A DNA stretch of 64,000 nt, taken from the NCBI RefSeq assembly GCF_958979055.1, contig NC_084886.1, positions 18,286,654 through 18,350,653 of the forward strand, read 5' to 3'. Origin of the DNA: Alnus glutinosa. Its lineage: Eukaryota > Streptophyta > Magnoliopsida > Fagales > Betulaceae. Under the pieces are notes generated by a model. It was not told where the DNA came from. It was given only the letters and a program-made list of their open reading frames with translations, and made no database searches. Below are positions 1 to 11,562 of this stretch, in pieces (position 1 is the stretch's first letter; the number at the start of each line of letters is the position of its first letter). Made by a program: the position numbers and the translations under genes.

Positions 1-400
1 AGGATTAACGTTTACATTTGTGGACGTACTACAAATAAATTTTTATTTATTTTATACTTTATCAATTTAGTACTAATTTATTTCAATTCTCATCATTTAG
101 TCAAATCTCGTATAAGTCCTTCTACATTATATATATATACACAAGTATAGCACTAAACTAGGGTTAGGGTTCTATTAGTAAAATATACCATTAACACTTG
201 TGTGTATATATATATATATATAGCACCCAATTAGTTTTAGTTCTATACACTATCACCTTAACAATCTTTGTATGGAGGAAAAATATATTAACAAATACAA
301 AATCTATAATTAATACTATATACATGCATAAATCACGTAAGCGGTTTAAAAACTATGTACATGCATAATGACTCGTACATACCCTAACCTTAGATTTGTG

Positions 401-448
<48 letters not shown>

Positions 449-1700
449 GGTTTATGGCTATATATAGTATATACACTTAGGGTTAAGTTTTAGGGCTATG
501 TGCTATATGTAAATAGTATACTTAGAGTTTACGGGTTTAGATCCTTATATATGGTATACTTATAAGTAAACCCTAGCCCTAATTAGGGTTAGTGTTTATA
601 TTTGTGGACGTACTATAAATAAATTTTTATTTATTTTATCCCTTATTAATTTAGTACTAATTTATTTCAACTCTCCTCATTTAGTCAAATCGCGTATATG
701 TGTTAATGGTATATTTTACGAATAGAATCATAACCCTAATTTAGTGCTATATGCATATAGCACTTAACTAAACCCTAATTTGGTGCTATATATATATATA
801 TATATATATATATAAGTGTTAATGGTATATTTTTCGAATAGAACCCTAACCCTAATTTAGTGTTATATGCACTAAACCCTAATTTGGTGCTATATATATA
901 TACATACATATACATAAACATATACAAATGTTAATAGTATATTTTACGAATATAACCCTAACCCTAGTTTAGTACTATATGCATATAGCACTTAACGAAA
1001 ATTTGGTGTTATATACATATATAACACCAAATTATGGTTTAGTTTTGTACACCATTGCCTTAACAATTTATAAGTTTTAAAAAAAATCAATATATATAAA
1101 AAAGTAAAAAAAAAAAAAAAAAACCTATAATTAATACTATATACATATATGCATAATGTATGCATGCATGTAAGCGATTTAGAAACTATATATATGCATA
1201 ATGACTCGTATATACCCTAGCCTTAGGGTTTATGGATATATATATATATATATAATAAATGCACTTACTGTTAGGTTTTAGGGTTCCGTACTATATATAA
1301 ATAGTATACTTAGGGTTTAGTCTCTTATATTGTACATTTAATATTTATATACCACCCTAATCTTATATTTGTACTATATATAGTACACGTACGTGTATAT
1401 ATATATATATATAGTACGTTTTAAAATTATTGACATTTAAAAATTAATATTACTTTATATATTTAAAGTTTATATACTTTTTATGTGTATATAAATATTT
1501 AATCAACTCTAACGTACCCTAGGGTAGTGCTGTATATAGTATATATACTTAGAGTTAGAGTTTAATTAGTTTTAGGGTTAGGGTTTAGGGTTTAATTTTA
1601 GGGCTTACGGTTTAGCACTATGTACAGTACAAATACTTAGGCCTGGGTTAGGGTTTGTATTTGTCTTTAAGTGTCTAAATTATATATGTGTATATATATA
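1..1700. repeat. AT-rich block with degenerate telomere-like repeats and segmental duplications
   Basis: No coding region is visible. Short AACCCTAA/TTAGGGTT units recur (around 165, 580, 840, 955 and 1560-1600), resembling the plant telomere repeat in degenerate interstitial form. Larger units are also duplicated. The stretch at 5-115 containing TTTGTGGACGTACTA recurs at 590-700. The stretch at 298-395 ending in ATGACTCGTA recurs at 1123-1230. Units containing AATGGTATATTTT recur near 705, 820 and 930. Several (TA)n tracts are interspersed. This is decayed repeat DNA; I cannot name the family. Confidence 0.7.
402..443. repeat. (TA)n microsatellite
   Basis: An uninterrupted TA dinucleotide run of about 21 units lies inside the telomere-like block. 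Shorter TA runs occur at 785-814 and 1240-1252. Confidence 0.95.
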
Positions 1701-1737
1701 TATATATAATATGTATTTTTTTTATTTAATAAAAATG

Positions 1738-1892
1738 CTACAATGGGCGACGTGTATTTTAAACACACGTCGCCCATTTGGGACGTGGTATAATACCACG
1801 TCCCTGATTGGCCACGTGGAATTATTCCATGTGGCCAATTGTTTGGCTAGGTACACTGCGTGGGACAATTCCCACGCGCCACCTGGCCTTTT
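1738..1892. repeat. Palindrome array A (CACTA-like subterminal repeats)
   Basis: Four adjacent but different hairpins follow each other. They have arms such as GGGCGACGTG/CACGTCGCCC, GGGACGTGG/CCACGTCCC, TTGGCCACGTGG/CCATGTGGCCAA and GCGTGGGA/TCCCACGC. The left edge is GCTACAATGGGCGACG, which resembles the CACTACAA terminus of CACTA transposons. The G-box-like core and the CACCTGGCC inner edge resemble the array at 11165-11562. Assignment to a CACTA end is inference. Confidence 0.55.
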
Positions 1893-1989
1893 TTTAAAAA
1901 AAAACAAATTATATTATTTAAATCTTTTAAAAAATCAAATATTATTATATAAAAATAATAATAATAACACTTTTAGTCGTATTATGTTC

Positions 1990-2660
1990 AATTGATCAAA
2001 CTAATGCAATAGGATCGATCGGGCTAATACACAAGCATAAATAGTAAAAAAATCCTAATAATCCGATTGATCAAACTAATGAACCATGATCGATCGAAAA
2101 CCTTCAATTGTGTCAAGTTCAATCGATCATTCAACTGTATCACAGCTGATTAAACTAATGTGTAAGAATCGATTAGATTGATCTTATCATTATCGATCAG
2201 ACTAATGATCAATCATTCGATCAATCCTTCGATCAATCATACTATGCGTAAGGATAATACAAAATTCAAAGAGTTTGATCGATCAGACTAATGAACTAGA
2301 ATCGATCAGACGTTCGATCAAAACTTGAATTATGTCAAGTTCTATTGATTCTAAATAAGATTATGGTTTATTCGATCTTACAATAATTGGACTAATGCAT
2401 TAGTATCGATTAGATGTTCGATCAAACCTTTAATCATGTCAAGTTTGATTGATCTTTCGATTGGATCGCGATCAATCGAATTGATCTTATAATGATTAAT
2501 CGGACTAATACACAAGCATTAATAATACAAAATCCATATTGTTCGATCGATCAAAGTGATGCATAATGATAGATAGGATGTTTGATCGAACCTTCAATTG
2601 TGTCAAATTTGATCGATCAAATTAATGCGTGAGGATCGATTAGATTGATCTTATCATTAT
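1990..2660. repeat. Degenerate GATCGATC-rich repeat
   Basis: Phrases built from GATCGATCA, ACTAATG and AATTGTGTCAAGTTC recur roughly every 60-180 bases (near 1995, 2060, 2115, 2275, 2335, 2440, 2545 and 2600). No open reading frame or known element end is visible. It looks like a decayed tandem or nested repeat of unknown family. A/T homopolymer-rich DNA follows to about 3145. Confidence 0.55.
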
Positions 2661-3146
2661 TGATTGAATTAATGCGAACGGATAAATAAATAAAATAAAA
2701 TAATAAAAAAAAAAAGAAAGAAAGAAAGAAATAGAAAATATTAATTCATAAGATTAGAAAAATAGAAAAACAAAAAAAAAAAACTTTACTAATAATATGA
2801 AAATCATTTTTTTTTTGTAAAGTTTTATTTTTTTTGCCACCCCTTCCTCTCTTTTTTTTTGTATATATGTATATGTATTACCTATTTTCTTCATTTTTAT
2901 GTTTTTTTATGAGACATAGGATCACGTGGCATGTTTTGATTGGTTTGACATGAAATTTCGTTTATGATACAAAATAAAACCTAGCTATAAAAAAACAAAG
3001 TCGTTAAAAACTCAGAAAATAAAAAATAAAAAATAAAAACTAAAAAAGAGAAAAACTTTACTAATAATATAAAAAGAAGTTTTCTTTTTTTAAAAAAAAA
3101 AAAGTTTAATAGGTTTATATATATATATATTTTTTTATACATGCTC

Positions 3147-3762
3147 ATCAGCGTCCACTTTTAAGTCGACGCTGATACTTTTCAATTTTTTCAAAAGAAT
3201 TTTAATTTTTTTTTTTTTTATATATGGTTATCAGCGTCGACTTTGGGGTCGACGCTGATACTTTTCAATTTGTTTAAAAAAAATTAATTTTTTTATACAG
3301 GGTTATTAGCGTCGACCCCATAGTCGACGCTAATGAACTATTGTTAGCGTCGACCTCTATATGTCGACGCTGATAATAGGTTATCAGCGTTGACTTTGGG
3401 TGTTGACGCTGATGTGGTTCTTTAGTTACCACATCAGTGTCGACCCAGATGTCGATGCTAATAGTTTTTTATTAGCGTCGAAGAAAGTGGACGTTAATAT
3501 TAAAATGTCACTGCTATTTCTCAACCCACGTGAGGTAAAATTTCCTACGAGGCTATTAGCACCGACACATTAGTGTTGACAACAAAGTTGACGCTAATAG
3601 AGCATTTTTTTGTACAATTAGCGTCGACTGTAGTGTCGATGCTAATAGTCAACTATTAGATGCGGATAGTCGACTATTAGCGTCGACTAAAAGTCGATAA
3701 TTAGCATCGACTTTTAGTTAACGCTGATAATGTCGCCCCTAATGGGCGAATTTCTTGTAGTC
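3147..3762. mobile_element. CACTA-like terminus with palindromic subterminal array B
   Basis: At least eight tandem inverted-repeat units have the core AGCGTCGAC...GTCGACGCT, with arms of 10-14 bases and short AT or pyrimidine loops. The array ends at 3762 in GGGCGAATTTCTTGTAGTC. Its reverse complement, GACTACAAGAAATTCGCCC, matches the CACTACAAGAAA-type ends known from plant CACTA transposons, apart from the first base. No partner left end with the same sequence was found, so the element is a terminal fragment or has been rearranged. Confidence 0.6.
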
Positions 3763-3809
3763 AATGACGTGTCCATATAAAATGCCACTATTCAGTGGGG
3801 TGTCAAGAA

Positions 3810-4496
3810 TTTAGGGCTGTCAAAACGGGTTGACACGACCCGTTTGACCCGCCAACCTGTTAAGGGTCAACCCTGACACGACTCGTTTAAATAAAATGGC
3901 CAAACTCTTAAACCCTAACACGACCCTGTTAAATAACAGGTTGACCCGACCCGACCCGTTTAACCCGTTTATTAATAAAGTCTATAAAAATAAAAATAAA
4001 AACACAAATTTAAACTAAAAAAAATAAAAAAAAAAATCATATTGTTTGAATAATCATATTATTTTACAGTTGAAATATAAAGCATTGAGTTGTTTTGTTG
4101 TTTACTTGTTTTAATTTGGTTCAACTTCTAAGTTTGAAAACTTGAAAGAAAAAAAAAACTCCACTAATTTTTTTTAGTCTTTGCCTTTTTTGTTCAAGTT
4201 CTAACTCAATAAAAGAAAAAAACTAATTTTTTTTTTTTTGTGAGATTTTTTTAGTTTAGTCTTTACTCTTTAGACAGTGAGAGAAATAGAGAGGTAACAT
4301 GATTGTTTAGATTTAATTTTTAATGTTGAAAAAAAATGTTTAAATATACGGGTCAAACAGGTTGACATTGTAACGACTCTTTTATTAAACGGGTCTAACA
4401 GGTAAACTCTTTTATGACCCGAACATTTTTAAGCTTAACTCTAACCTTTTAACTTCATATCAAATTTGCGGGTCGTGTCAAAAATTAACAATCCTA
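3810..4496. mobile_element. hAT-type MITE with 8-bp target duplication
   Basis: The ends are imperfect inverted repeats. The left end reads TAGGGCTGTCAA followed by GACACGACCCG. The right end reads, in reverse complement, TAGGATTGTTAA followed by GACACGACCCG. The flanks are GTCAAGAA at 3802-3809 and GTCAAGAT at 4497-4504, a 7/8 match typical of the 8-bp hAT target duplication. The interior is AT-rich and non-coding apart from repeated CGGGTTGAC/GACCCG phrases near both ends. It is non-autonomous. The left edge is uncertain by 1-2 bases. Confidence 0.72.
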
Positions 4497-4504
4497 GTCA
4501 AGAT

Positions 4505-6380
4505 GACATGCCACTACATGCTGACATGACAAAATATAAATGCCACTATATTAAAATAGTAGCATGATATAACTTGCCACTTCCCTAATTAATAGCACGT
4601 CGAAAAAGTAATTATTTTAGACATGCACGCCGCTAATATTGAAGTTTTTTTTAGCGGCATGCACATCTGTATTCTATTCTGTCAACCTCAGGCCTCAGCC
4701 CTTAGCTTGCCACTTAAACCATTGACTTTCCGTTATCATCGGGAATGAAAAGATTGCATGTATCCGAAGGGTTAGAGGCTAGAGAATAAAATTTTGTTAG
4801 ATTTGGAGCCTCTCTCTCAACAAACAACGTGCAGGAAAATACTCAATCTTTTTCCATGCCCTTCAACAAAAAACCTTTTCACAGTAAAGAAATGTTTCTC
4901 TCTTGAGAGGGGCACTACGTTACAAACTGAGAAGCTTCGTTGAAGAGAGGGTGTATTTAATGCATTATGTGAATAAAGGACTAAAAAAGTAGTCTATGTT
5001 TTCTTGCTATAATTAATGTAAGGGTTTGGGATTATTTTTATTATTATTTTACATGTCCACATCAGAGAGAGAGGAGAGATTTAAACTAGTGACTTCTGTT
5101 TTATGAGGCGTGGTCTCTATCTAATTTGAGTGATGAAGGAATGTTTTTGCAATATTTCATTTATTCTGGGTCGACCTTAGAAATGGGATACGAACTCTAC
5201 AAGCAAAACTCCATAACCAACATGTAATATGCTTGGTTGAATCATGGTCTCATGGCTGGCAGCTAACCTCACGCCGCCCATGAAAACTTCATGTGATATA
5301 ATATTGATGATTGAATTGTTAGTTGATAAGGAATATTCTCAAGCAAATCAAAGTAACGAAGACAATGAATAAGTTTTTTTTTGGAGTTAGTTTTGGGTTC
5401 ATATCCTCTTAAATTATTTATTCGAGAATTTGGGTAGGTATTACTTATGGAATTTATTTAAACAAATAAAAATTGGGTTGTCAAACTACTTATCTGATCA
5501 GGTAGGTCCTGTAAATAGTCTCTCACAATCATCGGCCCGATTTTTCTCAAATTTGGGCAAACAACTTAAGAGGATCTTAATCCGTCTTTTGATATTTCAT
5601 GTCTATTCAACTTCTATAACTTATTTGTCTTTTGATTTTTCATAATTACAACACCTAATTAATTAACCATCTCCATTTTTCAAACTTGCTAGCTGGTCGA
5701 GTTACCACAGTTTAGTAATTTGGTTGGTATTTGTCAGCTGTCACTTTGCCATTTAGCTGGGCCAGTTCTCGACTTAAATAAAAATAAAAAAAATAAAAAA
5801 AAAATTGTCTAATGCCAAAAATAAAGAAAATAACGAATATTAATAAGATTGGAATAAAGAAATAATTTTCTGTGTTGAATAAGATTAATTAGTCGGTTGA
5901 GTAAGCAATCCAGCTAGAATTTCAATATAAAATCTAGGTGGCGTCAAATAATTTGTACGCTGAGCACATGAAGATGATCGATCTAGAGCAAACTCCCTTA
6001 GGTTCGGCTTCCGATCCCCATATCGATAGTATTTGTTCCTATATGCCAAATTTTTAATTTTTTAATTTATTATTTATTTATTTTTGTTGAACGTGAAACA
6101 AAGGTAAAGTTTGGCAAACCATTCCATTTTTTTATCTAAAAAAAAATAATTCAAACTAAAAAAATTCATACATTTTTTTTTATCATATCAATCACTTTGT
6201 TGTTATTATTTAAACAAAAAAAAATCCCTTAAAGAACTAAACATTTTACTTTTCCTTACAAAAAAATTCAAATTTTTTATTACTTTATATCATATCAATT
6301 ACTTCTTATTATTATTCAAACAAAAAATTCACTATAAAATCGTTTACCATACATACCCAGAGTTATAACTCTCATGTATG
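4505..6380. other. Intergenic, no gene seen
   Basis: AT-rich DNA with frequent stops in all frames. Short open stretches such as 5430-5645 show no recognisable protein. The only structured item is a probable SINE relic at 5046-5140. Confidence 0.6.
5046..5140 (-). mobile_element. Probable tRNA-derived SINE relic
   Basis: On the minus strand, a segment resembling a pol III A box (CTCAAATTAGATAGAG) is followed about 35 bases later by CTAGTTTAAATCTC, a weak B box. The phrase GAGACCACGCCTCAT lies between them. The layout matches tRNA-related plant SINE heads. A similar head, GGGGTAGCTCAATTGAC then TAGAGACC, occurs at 25045-25070. Both are degenerate. Confidence 0.35.
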
Positions 6381-6429
6381 TTCGGCGAAAATGGGTAAGT
6401 GAGAGAGAGAACATCTCAACTTGCATGTT

Positions 6430-6605
6430 TGGTTAAATCAGAGTAACAAACTCTCTCTCTCTCTCTCTCTCTACCTCTCTCTAAAGCTTACCACAATCTT
6501 CAAAACTCTCTTTACCTCTAAGTTTGAAGCTTATCAATTTTTTTGGCCAGCCCAACTTGTATGATCGGTGAAAACAAACTCTCTCTCTCTCTCTCTCTCT
6601 CCGAG
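6430..6605 (+). repeat. (CT)n microsatellites
   Basis: Two CT runs (about 6451-6482 and 6579-6602) lie in similar surroundings; the phrase around AACAAACTCTCTCT occurs twice, about 120 bases apart, which suggests a small local duplication. Confidence 0.8.
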
Positions 6606-6689
6606 TCTGGAGCTTATATTTTTCTCTCTAATCGATTACCAACAGTTATCGTCACTGCACTACCAAAAAAAAAGGGATTTTTGGACTTT

Positions 6690-7110
6690 TTTTATAGACG
6701 GTTTAAAAAACTGTCTATAAAAAAATAATTATAGTCGTTTTTTTTTTCAAACCGTTAGTAAAAAAAAAAAAAAATTGTGTCAGTTTAATTTAACCGACAT
6801 TAAAAATACAGACGGTTTTAATAAAACCGTCCGGAATTATAAAATTCCATACAGCTTTATTTAAAACCGTCTATAAATATATAGACGGTTATAAATTGAT
6901 CGTCCGTAATTAGAAATTATAGACTGTTTGAATATAGCCGTCTAGAAATACATAGACGGTTGTAAAAAAACCGTCTGAAATTTTCTATTCCGGAAAATTC
7001 CGGACTTTTTTTACCAACCATCTATAAATACATCAACGGTTGTTAAAAAACCGTTTGGAATTTTCTAATTCCGGAAAATTCCAGACAGTTTTTTAACAAC
7101 TGTCCATAAC
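6690..7110. repeat. Palindrome array C (AGACGGTTT subterminal repeats)
   Basis: About ten alternating copies of AGACGGTTT and AAACCGTCT form inverted pairs separated by 4-15 AT-rich bases, directly inside the CACTACC end. This is the usual arrangement of CACTA subterminal transposase-binding repeats. The binding role is inferred from family knowledge. Confidence 0.6.
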
Positions 7111-7229
7111 CCTAATTCTAAAAGCAATTAATAATATTTCATTCCCTAGCTCGATCAAGATCCCCCTTCTAGCTCTCTCACTCTCTCTTCCGGCCAGCGG
7201 CCTTCTAACGACCCATTCTCCGGCGCTCT

Positions 7230-7245
7230 CTCTCACTCAATCCGG

Positions 7246-7284
<39 letters not shown>

Positions 7285-8423
7285 GCTCGTACTCCGCCCG
7301 GCCCCTATCTCTGTCAGATCGAGAAGACACTGGCTCGCCGCACCTTCTCCGGCGACACCCGAGGCGTTCTTGCAGCTAGCAGCCCCGGGAGCCCACCCCG
7401 GACGCCTGGTGTATAGGTAAGTGCTTCAATTTTTTGGCTCTTTTTTTTTTGTGTGTTCATGTGATTAATCTCATTCTCTGTTCAAATTTCAGAGACTAAA
7501 GATATTATCATTACCTGCTAAAAGGATAAATTAATTTTAATTCATGCATGAATTGTTTTTACAATAATCCTTTTAAAAAATATAAATTTATGCAGGAAAA
7601 AGTATGCAGTAAAATCAGTTTATTTTAGGGCACTTTGTAAAAGCTATCCTTAGAAGTATTTTAATTATATATTAGATTAAAATCTAAAAATCGCCAAAAA
7701 AAAAAAAAGAAGAAGTTTCTGACGCTACATATTATATACATGGTAATATATATATATATTTTTTGTATAATTAAACAAAAAGATATATAGTTATGTGAAA
7801 CTTAAAAAAGAACAAAAAGAGAGAAAAGCGACAGATTACATTGTCCTTATTAGTGGGTAATGTCAATTATGAGTAATAAATATATTTACAAGTTTAATTT
7901 TTAAACTGCTCATTCATCTTACCATCATGTTCATTAGAGAGCAATTATGCTAGAGTAGTAACAATTAATAATGATATAAGGATAAGAAATAAAACTAATG
8001 TCTTATTAATGACCATGTTAGTCTTCATGGCATTTCATTAATTATTTGCAGCATTGTTTATATTTTATATATAATTACTACACATGCATCTTACCAACAT
8101 GTATATGATCGAACATAATTCCAAAGAACAGCTAAAATCGTGAAATTATCCAGTAGTAATATTATATATCAGTAAAACACCAATAGTATCATGGATATAT
8201 GAATTGAGATCTTGGGTTCAAGTGAAGCTTTTAGCCAACAAATATATAAACGATAAACCTTTGGCTTGACAAGATATAATAGTGTTTTTTATATCTAAAA
8301 ACTAAGATTCTTTCTGTCAAACATATAATAAGTGATTGTATTAAAAAAAAAATATATCGTAATTGATACTCATTATGCTATACATCACTGTTGGATTAGA
8401 AAGTTGAACTATTCTCAGGTCTC

Positions 8424-8469
<46 letters not shown>

Positions 8470-8551
8470 GCACAATCCGTTACACCGCTACCCGGCCTTC
8501 TCTCCAGCGTGGTCACCGTCCAACACCAGTGATCTCTCTCTCTCTCACCGG

Positions 8552-8608
<57 letters not shown>

Positions 8609-8800
8609 GTACAATACCGGTTACTCTCTCTAATATCTCTCTCTCTCTCTCTCTCTATCACTCTCTCTCCCTCTCTTTCTCTGCTGTGCAGGACTACTCT
8701 CTGACAATATACTTCGGCCGTGCGTGGTTTTGCTCCGGTAGTGGCCATGTTCTCAGCTCAGTTTGCTCTCTCTCTCTTTCTCGGTTTGTACATATATTTT
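7230..8800 (+). repeat. Long CT-rich microsatellite tracts
   Basis: CT runs occur at about 7250-7283, 8425-8466, 8554-8604 and 8636-8655. Between them lie GC-richer exon-like pieces (7290-7420 and 8470-8530). The stretch 7430-8390 between the tracts is AT-rich and shows no gene. Confidence 0.85.
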
Positions 8801-9356
8801 GCTAATGTTTTTTTCTTCCTTTTTCCTCCATATTTGCAAGTACATAAGCAACCCTAAATCCTTACACTACGAAATTTATTGTGAGTAATTTTTTTCCCAT
8901 TTTTTGTCTTTAATTTTTTCCTCTATCTCTGTACATTTTGCTGATTTGTTTGTGATATGTTCTGATTTGTTTGGACTGGGAAAACAGCACGTAGCATAGT
9001 TTTTCCTACCTTTTTTTTTTAATTTTTATTTTGCAATGTTACTGATTTATTGTAATTTGTATATATATGATTTTGTTTTGTTTTTTGTTTTTTGGACTGT
9101 TTTGGTTTTGTTTTATTTGGTTATTACATGGATGATGGAATTTTTGTGTACACTCATTCAAATTTTTTGTCTCATTCAAGGTTTGTTTTTTTTTTCTAGT
9201 GTTTATTTTACTATAATGTTGTGTTTTTATTATTTTTTATTTTTTAATTCTAATTATTGATGTGAGAGGTTTATATATATATTTTAATGTGCTATTATGA
9301 ATTTTGGAGTTTTTGTGAAGTGGAGAAAAACATAAAACCAAAAAACCTAAACACCA

Positions 9357-9380
9357 AACCCTAAACCCTAAACCCTAAGT
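9357..9380 (+). repeat. Interstitial telomere-type repeat (CCCTAAA)n
   Basis: Three consecutive AAACCCT units followed by AAGTTT form a short telo-box-like tract inside the CACTA-like interval. Similar short tracts occur in plant promoters and at ancient repair sites; the function here is unknown. Confidence 0.8.
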
Positions 9381-9714
9381 TTAAATGTAGATGTGCGAAT
9401 GTTCTAACAATTGCATGGTACTATGAATATATATGAATTTTACTGTCCACAATGTAAAAACATTTTCTTTTTGACCATGCAAATTTAAAATAATATACGA
9501 AGTCCACAATTTGAAACAAACGCTAAATTCAAACACTTTAAAAAATGGCCATGTTATTAAAAAAAAATTTCCCTTTAATCTAAGTTTAATCGTTAGATGC
9601 GAAAGCGTTATAAAAATTTCAACGTTGCTATGAATATAGATGAATTTTACTATATTCGGAAGAAAAAAAATGCGGGAAAAAAACAGGGTTAATGTTGGAA
9701 GGTTCTAAAAATTT

Positions 9715-9990
9715 TGGGGTAATTACCTTTTCCTCCCATCAACTACCAGCCATTGTCAACATGCCCCCATGAACTGACACATCGACCAAAAGAGAGCATC
9801 CAATTACCATCGTTACCCACTTTGCCCCCATCCGTCAGAAGATTTCGTTAACTTGGATGGAATATTCCATTTTTTTGTGTTAATTTTTGTTTAAAGACCA
9901 AAATGCCCTCTACAGTAATTAATAAAAAAATATTAAAATTAATATATTTTTTTGTTTTAAAAAAAAAAAAAAAACAAAAACAAAAATTAA
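9715..9990 (+). repeat. Dispersed repeat copy 1
   Basis: The segment with CAACTACCAGCCATTGTCAA, GAACTGACA and GATTTCGTTAACTTGGATGG shares extended similarity with 25757-25965 (CATTGTCAACATG, GAACTGACAT, AATTTCGTTAAATTAGACG). No protein is encoded. It looks like part of a high-copy non-coding element. Confidence 0.55.
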
Positions 9991-10282
9991 TCTAAGGGTG
10001 GCGCCCTTTTTCAGTTTTTTTTTTTAAAAAATATTAATTTTAATATTTTTTTATTAAAGTATGTATTGAAATATTTTACTAATATTTCAATATTTTACTA
10101 ATATTAAAGTATGTACTGAAATATTTTACTAATATTTCTAAGTTTTGCGTGTGATAAAGTATGTATTGAATACATGTGTATTTTTTGTTGACGACGTACA
10201 GGAGAGGATGACGCAGAATTTACACAGTGATCCTACCACCACGCAGAGCGTCTCAGTAGACACAGTGTGTTAGGCACCGAAC

Positions 10283-10473
10283 GACGAGTACGAACAGGCG
10301 TTGGGGAGGCCTGAGTACGCGAAGAGGGTTCGGCAAGTTGGCCCGAACGTTACTCCTGTTCTTGGGACATGTTTCTCGTATCGGGCTCGCTCACAAGGGG
10401 GAGCATCTCAAGGCACATCTCGGGACTGGGCGTACATGACAGGAGGATGGCGACGATGGAGACGTTGCTACAG

Positions 10474-10480
<7 letters not shown>
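10283..10480 (+). pseudogene. Ptta/En/Spm plant transposase fragment
   Basis: In the frame of 10283 the translation runs [20 protein letters not shown] and then [11 protein letters not shown]. This follows the pattern of a segment of plant Ptta/En/Spm proteins that I recall as a (Y/F)EQ-LG-PE-(P/A)-RVR-VG motif. It is interrupted by an in-frame TAG just upstream (about 10271) and runs into a GA microsatellite downstream (10479-10525). A further exon-like piece with a TGCAG acceptor lies at 10763-10910. It is a relic that cannot give a full transposase. The family call rests on this motif alone. Confidence 0.5.
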
Positions 10481-10528
<48 letters not shown>

Positions 10529-11164
10529 TGACGCCTTGGAGCAACACCTGTGCAACTCGAGGTCGTCCTCACCTCTATGGGAGTATCACATGGGTGTCCA
10601 GGTGCTCAGTGGTCTCCACCTGCAAACCAAGGTAGTACGTCGTTTGTTAGTAGTGCATCTGCAGGTATGATTAATATTGTGTAAACTGCTTATTTTTAAT
10701 TTGTTTTCATTGTTTAAATTTGCATATAATTTTATATTTTTTAATTATTTTCATTACTTGCAGGTAATACGACAACGATTGGTCCGTTCTCGCCTATTGG
10801 ACGACAGCTGAGCCAACACTCCCCCGTCGGGACACCGCTACACCATCCCTTGCGCAGCAATCGCCTATTGGCGAACACACGCCTGGTACAGGAGCTCGTG
10901 ATCCTTGAGATGGTCTTCAGATTTGTAGATATTCTGTGTAATTTTGTTTTGTTAGTAACGAACACGTTTATTCGTACATGGTCTTCAGATTTGTAGGTAT
11001 TGTTGTGTTGGTTTGTGTAATTAACAAACACGTTCTTAATTATTGATTTGTGTAATTTGATTTTGTATTCATGGTAAATTTCAAATGTTGTCTTAATATT
11101 TTTGTGATATTTTTGGGTAAAATAGATTTTATGATTTTTTTTTTTTGGGGGGAGGGGGGGAGAA

Positions 11165-11562
11165 AAAAAAAATTGCCATGTGGCACCTGGCCACGTGGCA
11201 AAATGCCATCTACCGACTGTGGCCACGTGTATGATAATTGACGTGGCCAGCAGTAGGCAACGTGGATAAATATCCACGTGGCTGACAATCGGCCAACATC
11301 AGCCACATGTACGCCTATACACGTGGCACAGGGGCCACGTGTATATTACACGTGGCTGACGTGTCGCAGCGTGTTTATGCAACACGTGGCACAATGGCAA
11401 CGTGTATTCACTGTACACGTGGCAAAATGTGCATTTCGCTACACCCAGATCTACCATGCCGCGCACACTTGGCCATTTACACGTGTCTAACAATTTGCCA
11501 CGTGTATTGGCCCAATACACGTGGCAACCTGGAAGTGGCAAAATTCAATTTTTTTTGTAGTG
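11165..11562. repeat. Palindrome array D, saturated with CACGTG
   Basis: At least six tandem hairpins have the core GCCACGTG...CACGTGGC and short variable AT-rich loops. About eleven CACGTG hexamers occur in 350 bases. The outer edge is the TTTTTTTTGTAGTG terminus. This is a CACTA subterminal array, and it is also a dense cluster of the G-box consensus for plant bZIP/bHLH factors. Whether any factor binds is not shown by sequence. Confidence 0.65.

Larger units (their letters stand above)
6658..11562 (+). mobile_element. Degenerate En/Spm (CACTA) transposon
   Basis: The left end reads CACTACCAAAAAAAAAGGG at 6658. The right end reads TTTTTTTTGTAGTG at 11562, whose reverse complement CACTACAAAAAAAA matches the left end in its first bases. 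Palindromic subterminal arrays lie inside both ends. The interior carries a GC-richer exon-like block at 7190-7420 with a GTAAGT donor, CT/GA microsatellites, and a broken fragment resembling Ptta/En/Spm transposase at 10283-10480. The 3-bp flanks (CTG and GTA) do not match and the two subterminal arrays differ in sequence. The interval could therefore be two nested or chimeric elements. Confidence 0.45.

Noticed and set aside
8332..8748. Ser/Leu- and Arg/Glu-repeat open frames over CT/GA tracts
   Set aside because: These are translations of microsatellites; the same holds for 10301-10635, 46256-46641 and 47732-47870.
1738..11562. A single 9.8-kb CACTA element joining arrays A and D
   Set aside because: The hairpin cores are similar, but the outermost bases (GCTACAA against CACTACA) and the 3-bp flanks do not match, and an independent CACTACC end at 6658 lies between them.
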